A DNA stretch of 8,303 nt from Burkholderiales bacterium (lineage in GTDB: Bacteria; Pseudomonadota; Gammaproteobacteria; Burkholderiales; Burkholderiaceae_A): positions 1-8,303 of the forward strand of contig JAURFZ010000057.1 of the NCBI GenBank assembly GCA_030834045.1, given 5' to 3'. Under the pieces are notes generated by a model. It made no database searches. It was not told the DNA's origin and saw nothing but the letters and a program-made list of their open reading frames with translations. This document shows positions 1 through 5,430 of this stretch, in pieces (positions within the stretch are counted from its first letter, which is position 1; every line of letters starts with the position of its first letter). Both the position numbers and the translations under genes were made by a program.

Positions 1-238
1 CGACCTTCCAGTAGTCTTTCTTGTCGACGCCGTCAATTTCGCCACTTTCGCCTGCATCGAGAAGGTCGAAGAGCGTGGGAAACGAGCCGCATAGGCTTAC
101 GCAACGCCGACAACCATGGCAAATGTCAAAGATTCGCTCAAGCTCATTAAAACAGGCTTCTTCGTTATAAAACTCGGGGTTCAGCCAGTCGATGGGATGT
201 CGGGTGGGCGCCTCTAATGATCCTTCACGCGCAGTCAT
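1..238 (-). CDS. Iron-sulfur (heterodisulfide reductase / GlpC-like) protein, N-terminal part, cut by window edge
   Basis: Only the first 79 residues are in the window; the gene continues off the left edge. The N-terminus reads MTAREGSLEAPTRHPIDWLN and is followed by a four-cysteine cluster motif: C40, C43, C46 and C50, with CGSFPTLFD directly after. This CxxCxxCxxxCGSFP-type pattern is typical of 4Fe-4S ferredoxin-like domains in the heterodisulfide reductase C/GlpC-related family. The ATG at 238 is preceded by AAGGA at a normal distance. The gene lies 162 bases downstream of the rubrerythrin gene on the same strand, so the two are probably co-transcribed. From memory, betaproteobacterial rubrerythrin genes often sit beside such a protein and a DUF3501 gene; a DUF3501 gene would lie beyond the edge and cannot be checked here. 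A role in passing electrons to rubrerythrin is inference. Confidence 0.85.
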   Translation of the reverse strand, partial: MTAREGSLEAPTRHPIDWLNPEFYNEEACFNELERIFDICHGCRRCVSLCGSFPTLFDLLDAGESGEIDGVDKKDYWKV

Positions 239-345
239 GATCGTCCTTTTTTACGTTGGTTTTTACTTCAAACGTTTTATCAGTCATTACAAAACCTCAG
301 GCAGACAAACTAAGCCTGGTGCTTGTCGGGTTCGTTGGGAGGGGG

Positions 346-385
346 CAGGTGGCGGACCAAGATGAGGTCAAGGCCCGCGCACCTG
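346..385 (-). other. Imperfect RNA hairpin between rubrerythrin and the Fe-S gene
   Basis: On the minus strand, the arm CAGGTG (385-380) pairs with CACCTG (351-346). After a one-base bulge, GCGG pairs with CCGC, then a G-U wobble and a CC/GG pair close a 13-base loop (359-371). This gives about 13 pairs with one bulge. No run of T follows on the minus strand; the next bases are C-rich. It is therefore not a standard intrinsic terminator and is more likely an mRNA-stabilising or attenuating structure between two co-transcribed genes. Confidence 0.5.
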
Positions 386-400
386 GGTCAAACAAACAGC

Positions 401-823
401 TTAAGCATCGAGTGTATCGAGCGCCTTTTGGAACTTGTTGGCGTGCGAACGCTCAGCCTTCGCCAAGGTCTCAAACCAGTCGGCGATCTCGTCGAAACCC
501 TCATCGCGCGCATCCTTGGCCATTCCAGGGTACATATCGGTGTACTCATGGGTCTCGCCGGCCACGGCAGACTTCAGGTTTGCAGCAGAGCCGCCGATAG
601 GTAGATCGGTTGCAGGGTCACCCACCTGGGCCAAGTAATCGAGGTGCCCGTGGGCATGACCTGTCTCGCCCTCAGCCGTCGAACGGAACAGCGCGGCGAC
701 TTCGGGGTAGCCCTCGACGTCAGCTTTGTTTGCGAAGTAGAGGTAACGACGGTTGGCCTGGCTCTCGCCAGCAAACGCATCCTTTAGATGCTGATGCGTC
801 CTGCTTCCTTTAAGTTGAGGCAT
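401..823 (-). CDS. rbr: Rubrerythrin, ferritin-like domain only
   Basis: This 140-residue protein is a complete rubrerythrin diiron domain. All expected metal ligands are visible: E20, E53 with H56 (ExxH), E90 and E93 (ExxEY), and E124 with H127 (ExxH), all spaced as in the four-helix bundle. Rubrerythrins reduce hydrogen peroxide to water in the cytoplasm using electrons from a rubredoxin-like centre. Classical rubrerythrin (about 190 residues) carries that centre as a C-terminal CxxC rubredoxin domain. Here the chain ends just after the last ligand helix and has no cysteine at all, so an external donor is needed; the Fe-S protein downstream is a candidate. The ATG at 823 has a clear AGGAG six bases upstream. 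The gene is divergent from pdxH across a region with several inverted repeats, including a Fur-like one. Confidence 0.95.
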   Translation of the reverse strand: MPQLKGSRTHQHLKDAFAGESQANRRYLYFANKADVEGYPEVAALFRSTAEGETGHAHGHLDYLAQVGDPATDLPIGGSAANLKSAVAGETHEYTDMYPGMAKDARDEGFDEIADWFETLAKAERSHANKFQKALDTLDA

Positions 824-959
824 GACTATCTCCTAAGTGGTTGAACAAAATACTGATTTTTCAAACAAAACCAACATTGTCTAGAACAATTATTTATCCT
901 AACGACCATCGTATTGTGCCCTCCATTGATTAGTCCCGTCCAATTGAAGCTTTCAAAGT

Positions 960-980
960 CATTGATAAGAATAATCAATG
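960..980. promoter_or_regulatory. Candidate Fur-type operator
   Basis: The core TTGATAAGAATAATCAA (962-978) sits in a perfect 7-base inverted repeat (CATTGAT / ATCAATG) with a 7-base centre. Against the 7-1-7 Fur inverted repeat TGATAAT-N-ATTATCA it matches 12 of 14 positions. It lies 137 bases upstream of the rubrerythrin start and 142 bases upstream of the pdxH start. Iron-dependent control would suit a diiron rubrerythrin followed by an Fe-S protein. An FNR site is less likely, because FNR half-sites (TTGAT/ATCAA) need a 4-base spacer and here it is 7. Confidence 0.45.
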
Positions 981-1041
981 AGCCCCAGCCAATTGGCCAG
1001 ACTGACGGACGCATCTCAGGGCGTAACCCGGGTCTAACTTT

Positions 1042-1071
1042 TTGTAAAAAAGGGGTTTTTTACTCTAAAAT
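1042..1071 (+). promoter_or_regulatory. Candidate sigma70 promoter of pdxH, with embedded palindrome
   Basis: TTGTAA (1042-1047) and TAAAAT (1066-1071) are separated by 18 bases, a plausible sigma70-type pair with a start site near 1078 and a leader of about 44 bases. The spacer region carries a perfect inverted repeat, GTAAAAAA-GGGG-TTTTTTAC (1044-1063), which could be an operator or chance in an AT-rich tract. Confidence 0.4.
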
Positions 1072-1121
1072 GCACGAAATAAAGCTAACTTTAGCCAAAT
1101 TTTCATAGTGAAAGGTGCGTC

Positions 1122-1778
1122 ATGAATCCACTCGCCGACCTGCGCAAGGACTATTCTCAGGCCAGTCTTGATGAGCTAAGCGTTCGTAAAGACCCTTTTC
1201 AGCAGTTCGAGGTCTGGCTAAACGAGGCACTGGAAGCCCAACTTCCCGAGCCCAATGCCATGGTCTTGTCGACTGTGGGATCCGATGGCAGCCCAAGCAG
1301 TCGTGTGGTCCTCATTAAGGGTCTGAATTTGCAGGGGATCGTCTTCTATACCAACTACCAGTCCGTGAAGGGCCAGCAGATTGCCCAGAACCCCAGGGCT
1401 AGCCTGTTGTTCTTCTGGCCGGAGCTTGAGCGTCAGGTTCGTATCGAGGGCCTTTTAGAGAAGGTCTCGCCCGAAGAGTCTGACGCCTATTTTCATAGCC
1501 GACCGCTTGAGAGTCGAATCGGAGCCTGGGCCTCTTCGCAAAGCCAGCCCGTGGACTCGCGAGAGGCTTTGGCTCAAGCCTTCGACGACTTTCGCAATAA
1601 GCTTGGATCAGAGCCGCCAAGGCCCGAGCACTGGGGGGGCTATCGACTTAGCCCGCATCGCTTTGAGTTCTGGCAGGGGCGACCCTCTCGGCTGCACGAT
1701 CGCATTGAGTTCCAGCGCGAGGGTGCCGAGGGCTCGGATGCCCAGAAGCACTGGCAGGTCCGCAGGCTCTCCCCGTAA
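1122..1778 (+). CDS. pdxH: Pyridoxamine/pyridoxine 5'-phosphate oxidase
   Basis: The 218-residue protein has the usual PdxH length and motifs. It oxidises pyridoxine or pyridoxamine 5'-phosphate to pyridoxal 5'-phosphate with bound FMN and oxygen, the last step of PLP synthesis and salvage, in the cytoplasm. Visible signatures are SRVVLIKG (60-67) and the YTNYQSVKG block (76-84) in the FMN-binding barrel, ERQVRIEG (103-110), SRIGAWAS (131-138), WGGYR (171-175), the family signature around EFWQGRPSRLHDR (182-194), and the C-terminal WQVRRLSP, where the RLxP end is conserved. The ATG at 1122 has AAAGG upstream at good spacing. A metallo-hydrolase gene begins 29 bases after the stop, on the same strand and with no terminator between them, so pdxH is probably the first gene of a four-gene cluster. 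Confidence 0.97.
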   Translation: MNPLADLRKDYSQASLDELSVRKDPFQQFEVWLNEALEAQLPEPNAMVLSTVGSDGSPSSRVVLIKGLNLQGIVFYTNYQSVKGQQIAQNPRASLLFFWPELERQVRIEGLLEKVSPEESDAYFHSRPLESRIGAWASSQSQPVDSREALAQAFDDFRNKLGSEPPRPEHWGGYRLSPHRFEFWQGRPSRLHDRIEFQREGAEGSDAQKHWQVRRLSP

Positions 1779-1794
1779 AAACCCTTAGGCCGGC

Positions 1795-1807
1795 TACACT
1801 CTGGTCT
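1795..1807 (+). promoter_or_regulatory. -10-like hexamer seven bases before the metallo-hydrolase ATG
   Basis: TACACT (1795-1800) resembles a sigma70 -10 element and is followed by seven bases and then the ATG at 1808, so transcription could begin at the start codon itself. No Shine-Dalgarno-like purine run lies between the pdxH stop and this ATG. There is no good -35 at the right distance, so this is weak as a promoter on its own. Confidence 0.3.
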
Positions 1808-2452
1808 ATGGAAATTGAAATTATTCCGGTAACCGCTTTTGAGCAGAACTGCTCCTTTATTGTCTGCCCCTTGACCCAAAAAGCTGCGCTCATCGACCCT
1901 GGAGGCGATATCGACAGACTCGAAGCCGTGGTTACCCAGTCTGGTGCGCATCTTGAAAAAATTCTTCTAACCCATGGGCATATCGATCACTGCGGGGAGG
2001 CTGGCTTATTGGCCAGTCGTCTCGGCGTTCCTATTGAGGGCCCACACCCAGACGATGCCTTTTGGATTGACCAACTGCCTGCGCAGTCAAAGATGTTTGG
2101 CTTTCCTGAACTTCAGGCTTTTAGGCCCGACCGGTGGCTGTTTGATGGAGAGACCGTTATGGTGGGCGAACAGGCGCTTGAAGTTATTCACTGCCCCGGC
2201 CATACCCCGGGCCACCTGGTCTTCGTGCACCTTGCCAGCCGTATTGCCTTCGTGGGAGACGTCTTGTTCGCGGGCTCCATTGGCCGAACCGATTTCCCAA
2301 GGGGCAATCATGACGATCTTCTGCGATCGATCAGGCAAAGGCTGTTTCCTTTGGGTGACGATATTGAGTTTGTTCCCGGTCATGGGCCGATGAGCAGCTT
2401 TGGCCAGGAGCGCCTTACCAACCCCTACGTTGGCACCGATAACAACGATTAA
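1808..2452 (+). CDS. MBL-fold metallo-hydrolase, YcbL/glyoxalase II type
   Basis: This 214-residue cytoplasmic protein belongs to the metallo-beta-lactamase fold. The metal-binding set is complete: THGHIDHCG gives H56, H58, D60 and H61, with H132 (CPGHTPGH), D151 (VGDVLF) and H192 (VPGHG). The GRTDFPRG motif (159-166) and the short length without a C-terminal glutathione-binding extension point to the YcbL-type branch, whose members hydrolyse S-lactoylglutathione and other thioesters. The exact substrate is not shown by sequence. The ATG at 1808 is supported by the conserved N-terminus (IIPVTAFEQNCS, 5-16), although no ribosome site precedes it. It lies 29 bases after pdxH, and the fpr start follows 13 bases after its stop. 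The ribosome site of fpr, AAGGA, overlaps the TAA stop of this gene, which suggests coupled translation. Confidence 0.92.
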   Translation: MEIEIIPVTAFEQNCSFIVCPLTQKAALIDPGGDIDRLEAVVTQSGAHLEKILLTHGHIDHCGEAGLLASRLGVPIEGPHPDDAFWIDQLPAQSKMFGFPELQAFRPDRWLFDGETVMVGEQALEVIHCPGHTPGHLVFVHLASRIAFVGDVLFAGSIGRTDFPRGNHDDLLRSIRQRLFPLGDDIEFVPGHGPMSSFGQERLTNPYVGTDNND

Positions 2453-2465
2453 GGATTCCCCTGTC

Positions 2466-3242
2466 ATGGCTGCAAACAGCATTGAGACCGTGACCAGTGT
2501 GACCCACTGGAACGACACGCTTTTTTCCTTTACGACCACCCGAGAGTCAAGCTTTCGTTTTCGTAATGGGCATTTCGTGATGATTGGCCTCGAGGTGGAA
2601 GGTAAGCCACTGATGCGTGCTTACAGTGTGGTGAGCCCCAATTACGAAGAGCACCTGGAGTTCCTCTCAATCAAGGTGCCCGATGGGCCCTTAACCTCGC
2701 GCCTGCAGCATATTCAAACGGGTGACAGCCTGCTGGTTGGTCAGAAGGCAACAGGTACGCTGGTTCTTGATGACCTACGCCCTGGTCGAAACCTTTATCT
2801 TTTCTCGACAGGCACGGGGCTTGCGCCGTTCATGAGCATTGTTCGCGACCCCGAGACCTACGAGCGTTTTGAAAAGCTTGTGCTTATTCACGGAGTGCGG
2901 CTGGTCAGTGAACTTGCCTACTCCGACTACCTCACCAAAGAATTGCCTCAGCATGAGTTTCTTGGGGATATGGTTCGAGATCAGCTTATCTACTACCCCA
3001 CAGTGACACGAGAGGCCTTTACCCATACGGGTCGGCTCACAACAGCCATGGAATCGGGCAAGTTGTTTGCTGATATTGGGCTTGCGCCTCTTGACCCAGC
3101 CGTTGATCGCGCCATGATCTGCGGCAGCCCCTCAATGTTGAAAGAAACCGCCCAGATGCTTGACCAGAGAGGCTTTGAAGTCTCTCCGGGGCTTGGACAG
3201 CCGGGTGACTATCTTATTGAACGGGCCTTTGTTGAGCGATAA
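2466..3242 (+). CDS. fpr: Ferredoxin/flavodoxin-NADP(+) reductase
   Basis: The 258-residue protein is a bacterial FNR that exchanges electrons between NADPH and ferredoxin or flavodoxin using FAD. RAYSVVSP (51-58) is the FAD-binding signature, GTGLAPFMS (116-124) the NADP-binding glycine loop, HGVR (142-145) the usual segment after it, and MICGSPSML the C-terminal nucleotide-binding element. The chain ends in GDYLIERAFVER, the tail of the Azotobacter/Pseudomonas FPR type rather than the E. coli type. I chose the ATG at 2466 because AAGGA (2451-2455) precedes it and it gives the family length; an in-frame ATG at 2400 would add 22 residues encoded inside the upstream gene. In other bacteria fpr responds to oxidative stress, which may be relevant to its neighbours here. 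The chrA reading frame overlaps its 3' end. Confidence 0.95.
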   Translation: MAANSIETVTSVTHWNDTLFSFTTTRESSFRFRNGHFVMIGLEVEGKPLMRAYSVVSPNYEEHLEFLSIKVPDGPLTSRLQHIQTGDSLLVGQKATGTLVLDDLRPGRNLYLFSTGTGLAPFMSIVRDPETYERFEKLVLIHGVRLVSELAYSDYLTKELPQHEFLGDMVRDQLIYYPTVTREAFTHTGRLTTAMESGKLFADIGLAPLDPAVDRAMICGSPSMLKETAQMLDQRGFEVSPGLGQPGDYLIERAFVER

Positions 3243-4605
3243 GCCGGTCTCTTCAAACGCTACGCAACCCGTACTTGAACAGGCTGGCTCGGGTTCCGCA
3301 GGCCCTGATAAGACATCCCCCTGGCTTATTTTTTTTGTTTTCCTCAGGCTTGGCCTAACCTCTTTTGGTGGGCCGGTTGCCCACATTGGCTACTTCCGCG
3401 ACGAGTTCGTTGCTCGCCGTAAATGGTTTAGCGATCAGGCCTATACCCAGTTGGTTGCCTTATGTCAGTTTCTGCCAGGGCCCTCAAGCAGTCAGGTTGG
3501 TATGGGAATTGGGCTAGCAAGGGCTGGCTATGCGGGCTGTCTGGCGGCATGGCTTGGCTTTACCCTGCCGTCTGCCGCGGTCATGATCTTTATTGGCCTG
3601 GGCCATAGCCTTTTGAGTGAGGGCCTTGCCTACGGGCTGCTATCGGGCATTAAGCTGGTGGTGGTTGCTGTGGTGGCCCATGCCTTATGGGGCATGACCA
3701 GGGCCTTGTGCCCAGACAACGCACGAGCAACGCTCGCAGCCCTGGTGGCGGCCTTTATGTTGGGCATCGGTGGTGGTCTTGGGGTCTGGGGTCAGCTGCT
3801 TGCAGTGATTGCAGCAAGCCTTGCGGGCTGGGTGTTCAAACTGGGTCTTACTGCACCCTCTCATGCAAACGCCCATTCAGATCTCGACGTCAGACGAACA
3901 GGTTCAAATTTGGCGTGTCCTGACTATGACGGCGGGCCCCTCGACTCCCATTCCGCGCAATCACGCCGTGATGCCGGCCTTTTCTGGCTTAGCTTGTTTA
4001 CCCTGCTTCTTTTTGGCCTGCCCTTTTTGAACGGGTGGATGGAGGGCGGGTTCCTTGTGGGGCTTGCTGACGCTTATTTTCGAGCCGGTGCCATGGTTTT
4101 TGGGGGTGGCCATGTGGTGCTGCCTTTGTTGCATCTTCAGGTCGTAGAGCCTGGCTGGGTGTCGAACGAGACGTTTCTTCTTGGTTATGGAGCGGCACAA
4201 GCCATGCCTGGGCCGCTGTTTACTTTTGCGGGGTTTCTTGGCGCAGCAACCTCGGTGCCCCCAGCGCTGCTTGATGCCTTCACCTCGCCATGGACGATGG
4301 TGCTTTTGGGGCTCTTCACCCTTTTCTTTATTTTCCTGCCGTCCTTTTTGTTACTGGCCGGGGCCTTACCCTTCTGGCAGGCGCTTCAGCAGCAAATAAG
4401 CCTACGGTCGGCCTTTCATGGCGTCAATGCCGCAGTGGTTGGGCTTTTATTTGCTGCCTTCTACGACCCTATTCTTGTTAATGCCGTGACATGGTCGCTG
4501 GATCTTGCAATTGCAGTGTTATTTTTTGTTTTCTTGGTCTACTGGCGTTGGCCTGTTTGGCTTATTGTGATTGCTGGAGGTCTGGTGGGCATTTTTTACC
4601 TTTAG
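3232..4605 (+). CDS. chrA: Chromate transporter ChrA, two-domain form
   Basis: This is an inner-membrane protein of about 457 residues in the CHR superfamily, long-chain type with two homologous halves. The first half has RLGLTSFGGP (39-48) and LPGPSSSQ (81-88). The second repeats the pattern with FGGGH (290-294) and MPGP (325-328). Many hydrophobic segments surround these motifs, and a polar linker of about 45 residues joins the halves. Characterised members export chromate and give chromate resistance, but many relatives are untested, so the substrate is a family-level inference. The start is uncertain: the frame has no ATG near its beginning. TTG at 3232 overlaps fpr by 11 bases and leaves a short polar leader before the first membrane segment. 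TTG 3229, GTG 3205 or TTG 3160 are alternatives with longer overlaps. No strong ribosome site is seen, so translation may be coupled to fpr. A terminator follows directly. Confidence 0.92.
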   Translation: MSDKPVSSNATQPVLEQAGSGSAGPDKTSPWLIFFVFLRLGLTSFGGPVAHIGYFRDEFVARRKWFSDQAYTQLVALCQFLPGPSSSQVGMGIGLARAGYAGCLAAWLGFTLPSAAVMIFIGLGHSLLSEGLAYGLLSGIKLVVVAVVAHALWGMTRALCPDNARATLAALVAAFMLGIGGGLGVWGQLLAVIAASLAGWVFKLGLTAPSHANAHSDLDVRRTGSNLACPDYDGGPLDSHSAQSRRDAGLFWLSLFTLLLFGLPFLNGWMEGGFLVGLADAYFRAGAMVFGGGHVVLPLLHLQVVEPGWVSNETFLLGYGAAQAMPGPLFTFAGFLGAATSVPPALLDAFTSPWTMVLLGLFTLFFIFLPSFLLLAGALPFWQALQQQISLRSAFHGVNAAVVGLLFAAFYDPILVNAVTWSLDLAIAVLFFVFLVYWRWPVWLIVIAGGLVGIFYL

Positions 4606-4608
4606 CAA

Positions 4609-4640
4609 GAAAGCCCCGCGCCTTGCGGCTCGGGGCTTTT
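4609..4640. terminator. Bidirectional intrinsic terminator
   Basis: AAGCCCCG (4611-4618) pairs perfectly with CGGGGCTT (4631-4638) around a 12-base loop, giving a GC-rich 8-base stem. On the plus strand the stem ends in a T run of four and closes the chrA transcript. On the minus strand it is followed by TTTCTTG and can end the small exported-peptide gene, whose stop lies seven bases away at 4648. Confidence 0.85.
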
Positions 4641-4647
4641 GCCTACA

Positions 4648-4797
4648 TTACTTCTTCTTGCACTCTTTCTTTTCAGCATTCTCTTTCTTACTGCAGTCAA
4701 CCTTCTCGCTTGCAATAGCCGAGGAGGTCGATGCAATGCCGGCGAGCATGGAGAGGGACACCATCAGAGCAGAAACAACAGAGACAAAGCTTTTCAT
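4648..4797 (-). CDS. Small exported lysine-rich peptide, function unknown
   Basis: This is a 49-residue protein I do not recognise. Residues 1-29 look like a Sec signal peptide: MK, then a hydrophobic stretch of about 20 residues ending in SSAIA, with plausible cleavage after A27 or A29. The mature part would be only about 20 residues, highly charged (rich in K and E), with two cysteines (C35 and C46) and a KKK end. In the oxidising periplasm the cysteines could form a disulfide. The start is well supported: the ATG at 4797 has AGGTG five bases upstream. The same frame extends upstream to 4917, but that part has no signal-like or conserved features. A TTGACA hexamer reading leftward at 4862-4857 may be a -35, with no good -10. 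The gene is divergent from greB and ends at the shared terminator. Confidence 0.7.
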   Translation of the reverse strand: MKSFVSVVSALMVSLSMLAGIASTSSAIASEKVDCSKKENAEKKECKKK

Positions 4798-4921
4798 GTA
4801 TTCACCTAAAAAGATGGATTGAGAGAAATGACACTCACCTACACGTTGCAGGCTTATGTCAATGCGAATTCTGCGCCTTTTGATGACGGAGTCAACAAAA
4901 AACTTCTTTAGAATCAATGCA

Positions 4922-4949
4922 TTTACACCAATTTTTCAACAAATAGAAT
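4922..4949 (+). promoter_or_regulatory. Candidate greB promoter
   Basis: TTTACA (4922-4927) and TAGAAT (4944-4949) are 16 bases apart, a good sigma70-type match. The -10 overlaps the first possible greB ATG (4948) and lies only four bases before the second (4954), which would make the transcript nearly leaderless. A second TAGAAT at 4909-4914 lacks a convincing -35 but would leave a leader of about 30 bases. Confidence 0.35.
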
Positions 4950-5430
4950 GCAGATGCCCAACTACATCACATTAGTCGGTTATCGCAGACTCCTGTCTGA
5001 GATGCAGCACCTTATTAAGGTGGAAAGGCCTGCTGTCACGGAGACGGTTCGCTGGGCAGCCTCCAATGGAGATCGATCCGAGAATGGCGATTACATCTAT
5101 GGCAAGCGGCGACTGCGTGAGATTGATCGACGGATTCGGTTTCTAACTAAGCGGCTTGAACAGGCTCAAGTTGTGAACCCCAGTGTGCATCAAGGTGGGG
5201 ATCAGGTGTTCTTCGGTGCGACGGTTATCTACCTTCGTAATGACTCGACCGAGGAAACAATTCGGATTGTTGGGCAGGATGAGGTTGATCCGGCACAGCG
5301 CTGGGTAAGCTGGGTCTCACCCATTGCAAGGACGCTGCTAAAGGCTCGCGAGGGCGACCGCCTTCAGCTCAAGACGCCCGCGGGGTCTGACTCGATTGAG
5401 GTGATATCGGTGTCTTATTGCGACGAATAA
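4948..5430 (+). CDS. greB: Transcription elongation factor GreB
   Basis: GreB enters the secondary channel of backtracked RNA polymerase and stimulates cleavage of the nascent RNA. The 160-residue protein has the N-terminal coiled coil (about 12-75) with the highly conserved WAASNGDRSENGDYIYGKRR block (36-55). D42 and E45 at the hairpin tip are the acidic residues that hold the catalytic metal. The following REIDRRIRFLTKRLE is typical of GreB rather than GreA. The C-terminal FKBP-like domain (about 88-157) follows. Either ATG 4948 or ATG 4954 may be the start; neither has a clear ribosome site, and the conserved part begins at NYITLVGY just after. From memory, some relatives carry a longer N-terminal lead-in that is absent here. 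Its last 62 bases overlap the convergent SDR gene on the other strand. Confidence 0.95.
   Translation: MQMPNYITLVGYRRLLSEMQHLIKVERPAVTETVRWAASNGDRSENGDYIYGKRRLREIDRRIRFLTKRLEQAQVVNPSVHQGGDQVFFGATVIYLRNDSTEETIRIVGQDEVDPAQRWVSWVSPIARTLLKAREGDRLQLKTPAGSDSIEVISVSYCDE

Larger units (their letters stand above)
824..1121. promoter_or_regulatory. Divergent regulatory region between rubrerythrin and pdxH
   Basis: This 298-base stretch has no gene I can support; the short ORFs in it lack ribosome sites and recognisable sequence. It must hold the promoters for rubrerythrin (leftward) and pdxH (rightward). It is AT-rich and contains inverted repeats at 876-890 (ATTGT-N5-ACAAT), 944-956 (TTGAA-N3-TTCAA), 960-980 (Fur-like), 988-997 (GCCAATTGGC) and 1044-1063 (GTAAAAAA-GGGG-TTTTTTAC). 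I could not find a convincing -35/-10 pair for rubrerythrin. Confidence 0.6.

Noticed and set aside
962..978. FNR/ANR site reading of the palindrome upstream of rubrerythrin
   Set aside because: The half-sites TTGAT and ATCAA are present but separated by 7 bases instead of 4.
2400..2465. Upstream ATG for fpr at 2400
   Set aside because: It lies inside the preceding gene, has no ribosome site and makes the protein longer than the family.
2087..2539. 150-codon minus-strand open frame across the metallo-hydrolase and fpr genes
   Set aside because: It lies antisense to two clear conserved genes, has no recognisable domain and no ribosome site.
4798..4917. N-terminal extension of the small exported peptide to 4917
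   Set aside because: The inner ATG at 4797 has a ribosome site and starts a signal peptide directly; the extension would bury it.
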